DNA from: Arthrobacter nitrophenolicus
GTDB lineage: Bacteria > Actinomycetota > Actinomycetes > Actinomycetales > Micrococcaceae
Direction: 5' to 3'
Length of the DNA stretch: 64,000 nucleotides
Assembly (NCBI RefSeq): GCF_000332815.1
Contig: NZ_AOFD01000004.1
Coordinates: forward strand, 62,001 to 126,000
Shown here: piece by piece, positions 1 through 9,215 of the stretch
Numbering within the stretch: the first letter of the stretch is position 1
How the letters are laid out: each line of letters begins with the position of its first letter
Program-made: the position numbers and the translations under genes
The notes under the pieces: model-generated
Told to the model about the DNA's origin: nothing
What the model saw: the letters and a program-made list of their open reading frames with translations, nothing else
Database searches by the model: none

Positions 1-152
1 TCCGCCGTCACCAGCGTCAGGGCCCTGGGCGCAGGCTGACGGCGCCGGCTGAACGCACGGGCTGACGGCGCTGGTCGCTGATCGCTGGTCGCTGGCCATG
101 GGCGCCGGCAGCATTGTTTGACGGCGCGACGACGCCACGGCTTAGGCGGGCG

Positions 153-812
153 TCAGTACAACTCGCCCACCGGGATATCCACGGCCAGACGGTTGGCCGG
201 GCCCGGCAGGGGGCACGCCCACGCCTCGTTGTAGGCGCAGGACGGGTTGTAGGCAAAGTTGAAGTCCAGGACGAACGTGGCATCGGCGCCGGTGCCCTGG
301 ACACCGTGGAAGGCGCCCTTGATGGTGTCCAGGAGGTACCGTCCGCCACCGTAGCTGCCGCCCGGCTGGCCCGCCGTCGCATCCCTGAACGGCACGAAGA
401 TGCCGCCGCCGTACCCATGCAGTTTCCACACGGCAAGCTGCACCATCTCCGGCAGGTCAAAGGTGCCCAGCCGGATGAAGTGGAGCACGCCGTCGGTCCC
501 GGTGTCCACCGCCATCTCCCGGCCGGCACCCTCCTTGGTCAGCGGCACGTGGAAGCGGTAGATGGGGTCATAGTCGGCCGTTTTGAGGCCGGAGAACAGC
601 GCCTTGCCCTCGGCAGTGAGTGCCGAGGCCGGGTGCGTGGCAAACATCAGGTCCCGCTGGTGCCGCCAGTAGGAATGCGCCTCCGCCGGACTTTCGGCGG
701 AGATCTTCCGGACGTTTTCGTACAGGGCAAAGGTCCGGAGCCGCCAGTCCGCGATGTCGACGGCGGAGATGTCCGCGGGGTTTTCTTCGGCCGTGCCGTG
801 CTGTTCCGCCAT
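153..812 (-). CDS. DUF1684 domain-containing protein
   Basis: A 219-residue soluble protein of the DUF1684 family, whose biochemical role is not established. The family hallmarks lie in the C-terminal half: GGGRYLLDTIKGA, then LDFNFAYNPSCAY, then W-CPLPGPANRL, ending in VDIPVGELY. There is no signal peptide or membrane segment, so it is probably cytoplasmic. I chose the ATG at 812 because the conserved N-terminal part begins there and a TAGGCT box lies 7 bases upstream, which suggests a leaderless mRNA; the open frame extends further upstream but into the divergent intergenic region. It is divergent from the lipoprotein gene at 971. The family call is confident; the function is unknown. Confidence 0.85.
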   Translation of the reverse strand: MAEQHGTAEENPADISAVDIADWRLRTFALYENVRKISAESPAEAHSYWRHQRDLMFATHPASALTAEGKALFSGLKTADYDPIYRFHVPLTKEGAGREMAVDTGTDGVLHFIRLGTFDLPEMVQLAVWKLHGYGGGIFVPFRDATAGQPGGSYGGGRYLLDTIKGAFHGVQGTGADATFVLDFNFAYNPSCAYNEAWACPLPGPANRLAVDIPVGELY

Positions 813-819
813 AGTCCCC

Positions 820-825
820 AGCCTA
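820..825 (-). promoter_or_regulatory. -10 box for DUF1684 gene (leaderless)
   Basis: TAGGCT on the minus strand, 7 bases before the ATG at 812. This spacing puts the transcription start at or next to the start codon. No clear -35 hexamer is seen. Confidence 0.45.
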
Positions 826-958
826 GCCCCCGTGACAGGTATGCAGGTTCGACGGCGACACGCCCACCGGGCACGCCCGGTCCGGCGGCTGGGATCCGGA
901 CGGGAGGGGCCGGCAGGAAACACCCCGCCGCCCGCCGTGGCAAGCAGGGAAGCGCGGC

Positions 959-964
959 TAGGCT
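959..964 (+). promoter_or_regulatory. -10 box for lipoprotein gene (leaderless)
   Basis: TAGGCT, identical to the divergent box at 820-825, ends 6 bases before the ATG at 971, so the mRNA is probably leaderless. There is no Shine-Dalgarno sequence in the remaining 6 bases. Confidence 0.45.
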
Positions 965-970
965 GGCTCC

Positions 971-1774
971 ATGAGAGGCAAGGCACCGGTTCCCGTCCTG
1001 TCCGCCGTTTTCCTGCTGGCTGCTGCGTTGGCCGTGCCTGGATGCTCCGGGCCGCAGGACAGCGGTCCCGGTTGGACGGCGCAGCCTGACGCGACGCCGT
1101 CACCTGCCGGCCCAAGTGCCGGTTCCGGCGCGTCACCAGCCCCGGCCACGGACGGGGCTTCCGCCACTGCCACCGCCGGACCGTCACCTGCCGCCACGGC
1201 CGCCGCCTGGAAGACGTTCTCCGATCCCGCGAAGACCGTGAGTTTCGAACTGCCGCAGGAGTGGATCGCCCAGTCCGTAACTCCTGATGAGGGGACCCTG
1301 CCCGGTGCGCTGAAGATTGAGGTCAAGAAGCCCGACGGCACGTTCATGGCAGCCCTGCGGACCGGACTGCCGCCGTCGGCCGCTGACTGCCCCGAAAGCG
1401 TCCGCAAGCCGTACACCGTGATCAGCAGCCTGCCGGTGGACGTGGCGGCCGCGGGCGGCGAGGGGACCATCCCGCCGCGGATGGTGTTCCGGGTGATCCA
1501 GGGGTCCAGGTTCTTCGGGTCCTACGGCATCACCAACGTGGTGGGCGGCGCCGGCAACCAGGCGTGCGAACTCCGGAACGTGGTCCGCGGACCGGCGGGC
1601 AAGGGGGACTGGTCCTTCGGCGACCTGGTGTCCCTGAAGGCGTTCGCGCCGGACGAGAAGGTGGCCCCCGCCAAGGCGTTCGACACCCTCGACCAGGCGG
1701 CTGAGTATGTGGAGGGAAGCGCGGACTTCGCCAACGTGCAGCGGATGCTAATGTCTCTGGAGATCAAAAACTAG
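971..1774 (+). CDS. putative lipoprotein of unknown function
   Basis: A 267-residue exported protein. Residues 1-24 form a signal peptide with a lipobox ending in VPGC, so Cys25 would be lipidated and the protein anchored to the outer face of the membrane. Residues 26-75 are a low-complexity Ala/Pro/Ser/Thr linker. The remaining 190 residues form a compact domain (starting near WKTFSDPAKTVSFELPQEW) with two cysteines, which I do not assign to a named family. The start ATG sits directly behind a TAGGCT -10 box. The gene stands between the divergent DUF1684 gene and the transglutaminase-like gene. The lipoprotein call is solid; the function is unknown. Confidence 0.8.
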   Translation: MRGKAPVPVLSAVFLLAAALAVPGCSGPQDSGPGWTAQPDATPSPAGPSAGSGASPAPATDGASATATAGPSPAATAAAWKTFSDPAKTVSFELPQEWIAQSVTPDEGTLPGALKIEVKKPDGTFMAALRTGLPPSAADCPESVRKPYTVISSLPVDVAAAGGEGTIPPRMVFRVIQGSRFFGSYGITNVVGGAGNQACELRNVVRGPAGKGDWSFGDLVSLKAFAPDEKVAPAKAFDTLDQAAEYVEGSADFANVQRMLMSLEIKN

Positions 1775-1775
1775 T

Positions 1776-1802
1776 CCCGCTGCCGGCTCCCACAGGAGCG
1801 GG
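1776..1802 (+). terminator. weak hairpin after lipoprotein gene
   Basis: CCCGCT and AGCGGG pair around a 15-base loop directly after the stop codon. There is no T-tract, so this is only a possible terminator. Confidence 0.25.
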
Positions 1803-1846
1803 CATGGCGGGGGCTTTCCTTCCGACGCCGACACCCCCGGAGATTC

Positions 1847-2653
1847 ATGGAACGCTCTGTTTCCGCACGCCTGGCCTTCCGCACCGCAGCCAACACCAAG
1901 GTGGCCATGGCCATCGCGGTGGCACGGAACAGCGGCTACTCCTCCTTCAAGGAGTCCCTGTCCGTCAAGGCCGGCGGCGAGGAGGTGGCGCTGACCGAAA
2001 TCGGCGACCACCACGGCGGCAGGTTCCACTACATGGAGTTCAGCGAACCCTCCGACGTCACGGTGGAGTATGCGGCTACCGTGGCCGGGCGGGGGGAGCC
2101 GGAGGACACCGGCCTCGCCGACCGCATCCGCTACGTCCGTCCCAGCCGGTATGCGGAGTCGGACCGGCTGCTGCCCACTGCCTATGCCGAGTTCGACAGC
2201 GTCTCCGGAACCGGCCTGCTGCACGCGGTGCGCAACTGGGTCCACGGCGAGCTCCGCTACCTCAGCGGCTCATCCCGCGGCACCGACGGCGCCGTGGAAA
2301 CGCTGCTCAGCAGGCGCGGCGTGTGCCGGGACTTCGCGCACCTCGCCATCGCCCTGCTGCGGTCCAAGGACATTCCGGCCCGCCTGGCGGCGGTCTACGC
2401 CCCCGGGCTCAACCCCATGGACTTCCACGCCGTGGCCGAGGCCTACGTGGACGGCGCCTGGCACGTCATCGACCCCACGGGGCTCGCCCCGCGCGAGTCG
2501 ATGTTGCGCATCACCGCCGGGCGGGACTCCTCAGATACCGCCTTCCTCTCCACGGTGGGCGGCAGCCTGGTCCTCAACCAGCTGAAGGTCACCGCCGTCG
2601 TCAACGGGGACCTGCCGGTTGAGGATGCCGGCCGGCTGGTGCAGCTGGGCTAG
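1847..2653 (+). CDS. transglutaminase-like domain protein
   Basis: A 268-residue protein with an N-terminal beta-rich region (about residues 1-90) followed by a transglutaminase-like cysteine-protease-fold core. A Cys-His-Asp triad is visible: Cys160 in RRGVCRDFAH, His194 in MDFHAVAEAYVDG and Asp209 in WHVIDPTG. Many bacterial members act as proteases or amidases rather than protein cross-linkers, so the substrate cannot be given. There is no signal peptide, so it is probably cytoplasmic. Its stop codon overlaps the stop of the convergent MarR gene (shared bases 2650-2653), so neither gene has room for a separate terminator. Confidence 0.85.
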   Translation: MERSVSARLAFRTAANTKVAMAIAVARNSGYSSFKESLSVKAGGEEVALTEIGDHHGGRFHYMEFSEPSDVTVEYAATVAGRGEPEDTGLADRIRYVRPSRYAESDRLLPTAYAEFDSVSGTGLLHAVRNWVHGELRYLSGSSRGTDGAVETLLSRRGVCRDFAHLAIALLRSKDIPARLAAVYAPGLNPMDFHAVAEAYVDGAWHVIDPTGLAPRESMLRITAGRDSSDTAFLSTVGGSLVLNQLKVTAVVNGDLPVEDAGRLVQLG

Positions 2654-3111
2654 CGTTTCCCCAGGGAATCCCGGAGCTTGTCGGTCAGCCGGCGGAGCTC
2701 CTTCTGCTCCGCGGGCGTCAGGGCCGGGCCCACCAGCGCGGAAATGTCGCGGACGTGCTCACGGCCAATCTCCTTTTGGAGCTCCCGGCCTTCATCGGTG
2801 AGCTGGATCAGGATGCCGCGGCCGTCCTCCGGGGCCGGCATCCGTGCCACCAGCCCGCGCTTCTCCAGCCGCTCCACCAGCCGGCTCAGGCTGGACTGGC
2901 TCAGCAGGACGTTGTCATTGAGCTCGTTGAGCCGCAGCCAGCCGGAAGGGCAGCGGGACAGCGTGAACAGGACGTCGTACTCGTTTACCGCCAGCTTCCG
3001 GAAAGCCGGGCCCGACTGCAGTTTCCGCATCACAGCCACCTGGGCCCGGAACAGCGACTCCCAGGTCTCCGCCGCGAGGCGGACGGGCGATTCCGGTCCT
3101 CCGGCAGCCAT
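2650..3111 (-). CDS. MarR-family transcriptional regulator
   Basis: A 153-residue winged-helix regulator. The helix-turn-helix spans about residues 58-88 (LRLNELNDNVLLSQSSLSRL then VERLEKRGLV), and the wing carries the EDGRG motif at 95-99; flanking helices form the dimer interface typical of the family. It is the last gene of a minus-strand unit: its ATG overlaps the TAA of the flavin oxidoreductase gene (TAATG), so the two are translationally coupled. An 18-bp perfect palindrome at 4272-4289 in front of that unit is the obvious candidate operator, making autorepression likely. MarR proteins often sense small aromatic or oxidant ligands; the ligand here is unknown. Confidence 0.9.
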   Translation of the reverse strand: MAAGGPESPVRLAAETWESLFRAQVAVMRKLQSGPAFRKLAVNEYDVLFTLSRCPSGWLRLNELNDNVLLSQSSLSRLVERLEKRGLVARMPAPEDGRGILIQLTDEGRELQKEIGREHVRDISALVGPALTPAEQKELRRLTDKLRDSLGKR

Positions 3112-4220
3112 TACGCCTCCGCCGGGGTCTTTGCAGCGTCCTGGGCAGCCAGCAGCGTGGCCACGCGGCCTGCATGGGTGGGCGGCTCCGGAACGTGGGC
3201 GGGTTTGCGCGCGGCGTACTCCTTGCGCAGCACCGGAAGGACTTCCTCGCCGAACAGGTCCAGCTGCTCCAGCACCGTCTTCAGCGGAAGGCCGGCGTGG
3301 TCAATGAGGAACAGCTGCCGCTGGTAGTCGCCGAAGTGCTCGCGGAAGGTCAGGGTCTTTTCAATGACTTCCTGCGGGCTGCCCACCGTAAGGGGCGTTT
3401 GCGCGGTGAAATCCTCCAGCGACGGCCCGTGCCCGTAGACGGGGGCGTTGTCGAAGTAGGGCCGGAATTCCCGGACGGCGTCCTGGGAGTTCTTCCGCAT
3501 GAAGAACTGGCCGCCCAGGCCAACGATCGCCTGGTCCGCCTTGCCGTGGCCGTAGTGCTCGTAGCGCTCGCGGTAGAGGCCGATCAGCTGCTGGTAGTGC
3601 TCCTTGGGCCAGAAGATGTTGTTGGCGAAGAAGCCGTCACCGTAGTACGCGGCCACTTCGGCGATCTGCGGCGTGCGGATGGAGCCGTGCCAGACGAAGG
3701 GGGCGACGCCGTCGAGCGGGCGGGGCGTGGAGGTGAAGTTCTGCAGCGGGGTGCGGAACTTTCCGGACCAGTTCACGGTGTCCTCGTCCCACAGCCGGCG
3801 CAGCAGGCTGTAGTTCTCAATGGCCAGCTCCACGCCGTCCTGGATGTTCTTGCCGAACCAGGGGTACACCGGTGCGGTGTTGCCGCGGCCAAGGACCAGG
3901 TCCACGCGCCCGTCGGCAAGATGCTGGAGCATCGCGAAGTCCTCGGCGATCTTCACGGGGTCGTTCGTGGTGATCAGCGTGGTGGCCGTTGACAGGATGA
4001 TCCGCTCGGTCTGAGCCGCGATGTAGGCGAGCGTGGTGGTGGGGGAGGAGGAGAAGAACGGCCGGTTATGGTGCTCGCCCAGCGCATAGACGTCCATCCC
4101 GATCTCTTCGACCTTTTTGGCGATGGCAACAGAGGCCTTGATCCGCTCGTTCTCGGTGGGAGTGCGGCCCGTGGTGGGATCCGTGGTGATGTCGCTGACG
4201 CTGAAGACGCCGATCTGCAT
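3111..4220 (-). CDS. LLM class flavin-dependent oxidoreductase
   Basis: A 369-residue luciferase-like (bacterial TIM-barrel) flavoprotein, presumably using FMNH2 or F420H2. It begins MQIGVFSVSDIT, has the family segment ALGEHHNRPFFSSSP near residue 50, and LVLGRGNTAPVYPWFGKN in the middle, resembling the CE1758-type subgroup. I chose the ATG at 4220, which has AGAGGAAAG 6-8 bases upstream; the longer open frame would start inside the promoter. It overlaps marR by one base and lies downstream of the RND pump gene. Its control probably passes through the palindrome over its -35 region. The true substrate is unknown. Confidence 0.85.
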   Translation of the reverse strand: MQIGVFSVSDITTDPTTGRTPTENERIKASVAIAKKVEEIGMDVYALGEHHNRPFFSSSPTTTLAYIAAQTERIILSTATTLITTNDPVKIAEDFAMLQHLADGRVDLVLGRGNTAPVYPWFGKNIQDGVELAIENYSLLRRLWDEDTVNWSGKFRTPLQNFTSTPRPLDGVAPFVWHGSIRTPQIAEVAAYYGDGFFANNIFWPKEHYQQLIGLYRERYEHYGHGKADQAIVGLGGQFFMRKNSQDAVREFRPYFDNAPVYGHGPSLEDFTAQTPLTVGSPQEVIEKTLTFREHFGDYQRQLFLIDHAGLPLKTVLEQLDLFGEEVLPVLRKEYAARKPAHVPEPPTHAGRVATLLAAQDAAKTPAEA

Positions 4221-4257
4221 GATGTGCCCTTTCCTCTGGAGTTGCGAGCTTGGTTCA

Positions 4258-4289
4258 AGTGTAAACCAATTTAGATGCATTTGCATCTA
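4258..4289 (-). promoter_or_regulatory. promoter and MarR-type operator of the LLM-marR unit
   Basis: On the minus strand a TACACT -10 box (4258-4263) sits 38 bases upstream of the ATG at 4220. Over the expected -35 position lies a perfect inverted repeat, TAGATGCA-2-TGCATCTA (4272-4289). Its size and position match operators bound by MarR dimers, and binding there would block polymerase. The binding protein is inferred to be the MarR encoded two genes downstream. Confidence 0.6.
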
Positions 4290-4330
4290 CCGTCGGGTAC
4301 AACGCAGCCGGGCGGCGAATATTCCCTGTT

Positions 4331-7300
4331 TTACTCCGGGCTTCCCTGGGCGGCACGGCGGCCGCTGACCTTGGGCACCATGCCCGTGGTCCAGTCGTCG
4401 AATTCCTCATCCACGTCGGTGGCGGCAGCGAACTCGGGGCGTTCCTGGAGTTCCCGGAGCAGCGCCTTCTTCTCGCGCCGGCCCTCCACCAGCCGGTACA
4501 GCACCGGGACCAGGACGAGCGTCAGGGCCGTTGAGGAGACGAGCCCGCCGATCACCACCACGGCCAGCGGCTGCGAAATGAATCCCCCGCCGCCCGTGAG
4601 CCCCATTGCCATGGGGGTAAGGGCGAAGACCGTTGCCAGTGCCGTCATCAGGATGGGCCGGAGCCGCTGGCGGGCCCCGTGCGTGATGGCGTCCGCAACG
4701 TTCATCCCCGGCCGTCCGTCACGTGGCTGCCGGTACTGGTTGATGAGGTCGATCAGCACGATGGCATTGGTGACCACGATGCCCACCAGCATGAGCATGC
4801 CGATCAGGGACGGGAGGCCAAGCGGAACGCCTGTCACCAGCAGCAGGGCCACGGCCCCGGTGGCCGCGAACGGAACGGAGACCAGCAGGATCAGCGGCTG
4901 GACCAGGGATTTGAAGGTGGCCACCATGATCACGTATACGATGGCGATGGCCGCCAGCAGGGCCAGGCCCAGCTGCCGGAACGATTCCGCCTGCTGCGTG
5001 GTTGCGCCGCCGATTTCGGCGGTCACCCCGGGCGGGAGCTGCACGTCAGCCAGCCGCTTCTGGACTTCGGCGCTGACCGCACCAAGGTTGGAGCCCGACG
5101 GCGTGACGGAGACCCGTGCGGTCCGCTGCCCGTTGCTGGCAGTGATGGAGACCGGAATGTCCACCTGTTCCACGGAGGCGATGGTGCCCAGCGTCACCGG
5201 GCCGGCAGCTGCCGGCAGTGGGATGTTCCGCACGGCGTCGATGCTGGTGAACCGGGTTCCCTTGCCGATCTGCACCGGGAAGTCGTCGGTGTCGATCCGG
5301 ACTTCGCCTGCCGGGATGGGGCTGATGGTGGATGCGAGGACCCCGGCAACCTGTTCCTCGTTGAGGCCCGCCGCCACGGCCTTGGCCCGGTCCACCTTCA
5401 CCTGCACGACGGGCTGGGTGGCTGCCAGGTTGGTTTCCACCTCGCTGCTGCCCGGGACACCGGCCATGGCCGCAACCATTGTGTCGCTGGCTTCCTGCAG
5501 GTCGGCGGTGCTGGCAGCCTTGAGGGTGATGTCCACGGTGGAGGACGTGCCGAAGCCGCCTTGCTGCGTTCCCACCGACACCTTGCCGGAATCCGGCACT
5601 TTGGCCAGTTCGGAACGCACGGTGTCCTGCAGCTCCACCTGGTCCGCCTTTTCGTCGGTGACCACTGTGAAGGTGGAATTCGAGGAGCCGGTGGAGACGA
5701 GGGCGGCGAACCCGGCCTGTGCGTTGCCTGATGTCAGCTGGACGTCCTTGATGCCGTCGATGCCGCGGAGCACCTCCTCCAGCCGGACGGCAGCCGCGCT
5801 GGTGTCCGCCAGGCTTGTTCCGGCGGGGAGCACCTGGCGGACGGTCATGCTGTTCTGGCCGGAATTGCCCAGGAGGTTGGTGGCCAGCAGGGGAGCCATG
5901 GCGGCGGTCGCGCCCAGCACAAGTACTGCCGCCACCAGGGTGATGACGGGGTGCTTCTGCGTCGAGGTCAGGATGGGCAGGTAGCCCCGCTGCAGCCGGC
6001 TGCGCTGCTCGGCTTCCAGCGCCTTCGCCCGGGCCTCGGCGGCGAAAGCCCGCGCCGCGGCGGAATCCGCCTGCAGTCCGCCGGGCACCGCGCCCTTGTT
6101 CCGGAGGAACCAGTAGGCCAACACCGGAACGATGGTCAGCGAGACCAGCAGCGAGGCCAGCAACGCCATGGTGACAGTCAGGGCGAAGGGCCGGAACAGC
6201 TCGCCGGCCAGTTCACCCACGAAGGCAATGGGCAGGAACACGGCAACCGTGGTCAGGGTGGAAGCGGTGATGGCACCGGCAACCTCCCGGATGGCGGTGA
6301 GGATGGCGGTGACCTTCTCCTCCCCGTACGTGAGGTGCCGCTTGATGTTTTCGATGACGACGATCGAGTCATCCACTACCCGGCCGATGGCGATGGTCAG
6401 CGCGCCGAGCGTCAGGATGTTCAGCGAGTAGTTGGTGGCCGAGAGCCCGATGAAGGTGATCAGCAGGGACAGGGGGATGGAAACGGCGGTCACCAGGGTG
6501 GAACGGGTGGACATCAGGAAGACCAGGATGACGGCCACGGCGAAGCCCAGTCCCAGCAGGCCCTCCGTGGTCAGGTCCTTGATGGACTTCTCGATGAAGG
6601 GTGCCTGGTCGAAGACCGGCGTGAACTTCGCGCCGGAACCCAGTTCGGTTTCCAGGTCGCCCAGCATGTCCCGCACGGCGTGGGAGATGGCCACAGTGTC
6701 ACCCTCGGGCTTCTTGGTGACGGACACCGCAAGGGTTTCCTCCCCGTTGGTGCGGGTGATCGACGTGCGTTCATCGTCCTGCAGCGACACGTCCGCCACG
6801 GAGCCGACGGTGGCGGCATTCTTTGCCCCGGACAGCGGGAGGGCCTTGATGGCGTCGAGCGAGTCAACCGGGCTGCCGATCTGCAGGGACAGCGTCTTGC
6901 CCTCTTCCTCCAGGGTTCCGGCCGGAACCAGCGCACCGTTGTTTGCGAGCGCGTCCCGGATGGAGGTGATGCTGGCCCCCGCGGCCGCCATGGCCTCAGG
7001 GCGTGGAAGGATCTCGATGTGCTGGGTGGCCCCGCCGGTGACGTCGGCTCCCCGGACGCCGTCGATCTTCTGCAGCCTCGGCACGCTCAGGCGCTGAAGG
7101 TCGGCATTGAGTTCGCTGAGCGGCTTGTCCGAGGACACGGCCAGGAAGACGATCGGGAAGTCGCTGATGCTGCCGGCGATGGCCTGCGGCTGGACGTCCT
7201 CCGGCAGCGTCCTCTTGGCGTTGGAGATGGCGCGGTCAATCTGGGCGCGGGCGCGGTCCAGGTTGGAGCCATACGTGAAGACCAGGGTGATCTGCGAAAC

Positions 7301-7564
7301 CCCGTTCCGCGAGGTGGAGGAAGTGGACTCCAGCCCCTCCACCCCGTTGAGCGCCGTCTCCAGCGGCCCGCTCACCTGCTTGTCCACGACCTCCGGAGAG
7401 GCTCCGGGCATGGCGGTGAGCACCGTGATCTGCGGGAACTCAATGGAAGGAATGAGCTCCTGCTTCAGCGAGGTCATGGTGATCACGCCGAAGACGGACG
7501 CAAAGACGGTGATCAGTACGATCAGCGCCCGGTTCGCCAGGGAGAGGTGGGCCAGCCGGAACAT
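4331..7564 (-). CDS. efflux RND transporter permease subunit
   Basis: A 1077-residue inner-membrane pump of the RND superfamily (AcrB/HAE1-like, as in Gram-positive SwrC-type proteins), driven by proton flow. An N-terminal membrane helix (about residues 10-30) is followed by a large extracytoplasmic domain. Helices 2-6 include the family motif GRVVDDSIVVIENI with the paired aspartates of the proton relay. A second extracytoplasmic domain and a C-terminal helix bundle (MLMLVGIVVTNAIVLIDLI) complete the duplicated fold. I chose ATG 7564, which has GGAG 8 bases upstream; a GTG at 7573 would abut that GGAG. No adaptor or outer-membrane gene is nearby. It lies between mqo and the LLM-marR unit, all on the same strand. 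Confidence 0.92.
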   Translation of the reverse strand: MFRLAHLSLANRALIVLITVFASVFGVITMTSLKQELIPSIEFPQITVLTAMPGASPEVVDKQVSGPLETALNGVEGLESTSSTSRNGVSQITLVFTYGSNLDRARAQIDRAISNAKRTLPEDVQPQAIAGSISDFPIVFLAVSSDKPLSELNADLQRLSVPRLQKIDGVRGADVTGGATQHIEILPRPEAMAAAGASITSIRDALANNGALVPAGTLEEEGKTLSLQIGSPVDSLDAIKALPLSGAKNAATVGSVADVSLQDDERTSITRTNGEETLAVSVTKKPEGDTVAISHAVRDMLGDLETELGSGAKFTPVFDQAPFIEKSIKDLTTEGLLGLGFAVAVILVFLMSTRSTLVTAVSIPLSLLITFIGLSATNYSLNILTLGALTIAIGRVVDDSIVVIENIKRHLTYGEEKVTAILTAIREVAGAITASTLTTVAVFLPIAFVGELAGELFRPFALTVTMALLASLLVSLTIVPVLAYWFLRNKGAVPGGLQADSAAARAFAAEARAKALEAEQRSRLQRGYLPILTSTQKHPVITLVAAVLVLGATAAMAPLLATNLLGNSGQNSMTVRQVLPAGTSLADTSAAAVRLEEVLRGIDGIKDVQLTSGNAQAGFAALVSTGSSNSTFTVVTDEKADQVELQDTVRSELAKVPDSGKVSVGTQQGGFGTSSTVDITLKAASTADLQEASDTMVAAMAGVPGSSEVETNLAATQPVVQVKVDRAKAVAAGLNEEQVAGVLASTISPIPAGEVRIDTDDFPVQIGKGTRFTSIDAVRNIPLPAAAGPVTLGTIASVEQVDIPVSITASNGQRTARVSVTPSGSNLGAVSAEVQKRLADVQLPPGVTAEIGGATTQQAESFRQLGLALLAAIAIVYVIMVATFKSLVQPLILLVSVPFAATGAVALLLVTGVPLGLPSLIGMLMLVGIVVTNAIVLIDLINQYRQPRDGRPGMNVADAITHGARQRLRPILMTALATVFALTPMAMGLTGGGGFISQPLAVVVIGGLVSSTALTLVLVPVLYRLVEGRREKKALLRELQERPEFAAATDVDEEFDDWTTGMVPKVSGRRAAQGSPE

Positions 7565-7633
7565 CGCATGCACTCCTGGAGGGTAGGGGAACTGGTGCGT
7601 TCCCGCTGGTGCCGGCCGGTGGCCCCGGCCGGG

Positions 7634-9136
7634 TCAGCGGCCGGCGGAAACGCTCTCCAGCTGCAGTGACTTGGCGGTCGCCTGCTCCAGCTCGACGGCG
7701 AGGTCCGGATTCTCATCCAGCTTCACCCCGTAGCCGGGCATCATGTCCTTGAGCTTCGACTGCCAGCCCTTGAAGTTCTTCGGGAACGTCTTCTGCAGCA
7801 GTTCGATCATGATGGGAACGGCGGTCGAAGCTCCGGGGGACGCGCCGAGGAGCGCGCCGATGGAGCCATCACGGCCGGCGATCACTTCAGTACCGAATTG
7901 CAGGACACCGCCCTTGTTGGGGTCTTTCTTGATGATCTGTACACGCTGGCCGGCGGTAATCAGTTCCCAGTCGCCATCCTTGGCCTCGGGGTAGTACTCA
8001 CGCAGCGCCTCCACCTTGTCCCCGTGCCGCTTGGCCACTTCCTTGATCAGGTAGGCGGTGAGGTCCATGTTGTCCTTGGCCACGGCAAGCATCGGAATGA
8101 TGTTGGACGGGCGGATGGACAGCGGCAGGTCCAGGTAGGAGCCGTTCTTCAGGAAGTTGGTGGAGAACCCGGCGTAGGGGCCGAACAGCAGTGAACGCTT
8201 GCCGTCCACGTAGCGGGTGTCCAGGTGCGGGACGGACATGGGCGGAGCGCCCACCGACGCCTGGCCGTACACCTTGGCGCTGTGCTGGGCCGCGATGGTT
8301 TCGTCGGTGCAGCGGAAGAACTGGCCGGACACGGGGAACCCGCCGTAGCCCTTGCTTTCCGGGATGCCGGAAGCCTGGAGCAGGTGGAGGGCGCCGCCGC
8401 CGGCACCGACGAAGACGAACTTGGCATGGATCTTGCCGTGTTCGCCGGACTTCGGGTACTTCAGCGAGAGGTCCCAGCCGCCGTCGGACGCGCGGGAAAT
8501 CCCCGTGACGTCGTGGCCGTAGTTGATTTCGACGCCGTTGTTCCCCAGATACGTTGTCAGCTCGCGGGTCAGTGCCCCGAAGTCGACGTCGGTGCCTTCG
8601 GCGGCACGCGTGGCGGCAACACGCTGCTTCGGGTCGCGTCCCTTGACGATCAGCGGAGCCCACTTGGCGATCTGCGCCTGGTCCTCCGAGTACTCCATGC
8701 TCCGGAACAGGGTGTGCGGCTTCAGCGCCTCATACCGGGTCTTCAGGAAGCGGGTGTGGTCCTCGCCGATCACGAAGCTCATGTGCGGCACGGTGTTGAT
8801 GAAGCCCTTGGGCGAACCGATGAGGTTCCGGTCCACCAGGTGGGACCAGAACTGCCGGGAGAGCTGGAACTGCTCGTTGATGAGCAGTGCCTTGGCGGGG
8901 TTTACTGAGCCGTCTTTGGCTGCAGGGGAGTAGTTGAGTTCGCAGAGGGCGGCATGGCCGGTTCCTGCGTTGTTCCATGGGCCCGAGCTTTCAAGCCCGG
9001 GCTGGTCCAGCCGCTCGAACAGGGAGATGGTCCAGTTCGGCTCCAGCTGCTTGAGAAATGCCCCCAGCGTGGCGCTCATGATGCCGCCGCCAATCAGGAC
9101 GACGTCGGCATGCGGGGTCTTGGAAATGAAGGTCAC
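7634..9136 (-). CDS. mqo: malate:quinone oxidoreductase
   Basis: A 500-residue FAD-dependent, membrane-associated enzyme that oxidises malate to oxaloacetate and passes electrons to the quinone pool, replacing or complementing soluble malate dehydrogenase in the TCA cycle. The FAD-binding segment [15 protein letters not shown] is at residues 11-25. The Mqo-specific [18 protein letters not shown] follows near residue 54, and [12 protein letters not shown] lies in the middle. The length matches the family. Translation starts at a GTG with GGAGA 7 bases upstream. A GC-rich hairpin near 7611-7630 lies in the 69-base gap before the RND gene, so the two may be separate transcripts. Confidence 0.96.
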   Translation of the reverse strand: MTFISKTPHADVVLIGGGIMSATLGAFLKQLEPNWTISLFERLDQPGLESSGPWNNAGTGHAALCELNYSPAAKDGSVNPAKALLINEQFQLSRQFWSHLVDRNLIGSPKGFINTVPHMSFVIGEDHTRFLKTRYEALKPHTLFRSMEYSEDQAQIAKWAPLIVKGRDPKQRVAATRAAEGTDVDFGALTRELTTYLGNNGVEINYGHDVTGISRASDGGWDLSLKYPKSGEHGKIHAKFVFVGAGGGALHLLQASGIPESKGYGGFPVSGQFFRCTDETIAAQHSAKVYGQASVGAPPMSVPHLDTRYVDGKRSLLFGPYAGFSTNFLKNGSYLDLPLSIRPSNIIPMLAVAKDNMDLTAYLIKEVAKRHGDKVEALREYYPEAKDGDWELITAGQRVQIIKKDPNKGGVLQFGTEVIAGRDGSIGALLGASPGASTAVPIMIELLQKTFPKNFKGWQSKLKDMMPGYGVKLDENPDLAVELEQATAKSLQLESVSAGR

Positions 9137-9215
9137 GATCAGTCTCCGATTGCAGCGGCTCTGGCTGTCACAGAATATCCCCGGGCAGCCGACATACTGA
9201 AATTGGCTCCGCCCG

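Noticed and set aside
1-39. Possible C-terminal end of a plus-strand gene at the window edge
   Set aside because: Two different frames stay open for under 20 codons, and neither can be identified. Positions 1-152 show only short GC-rich repeats such as TCGCTGATCGCTGGTCGCTGG.
5951-7669. Long plus-strand open frame opposite the RND pump gene
   Set aside because: It is antisense to a complete pump gene, rich in Gly/Arg/Asp in a pattern expected from GC-rich shadow frames, and has no recognisable domain.
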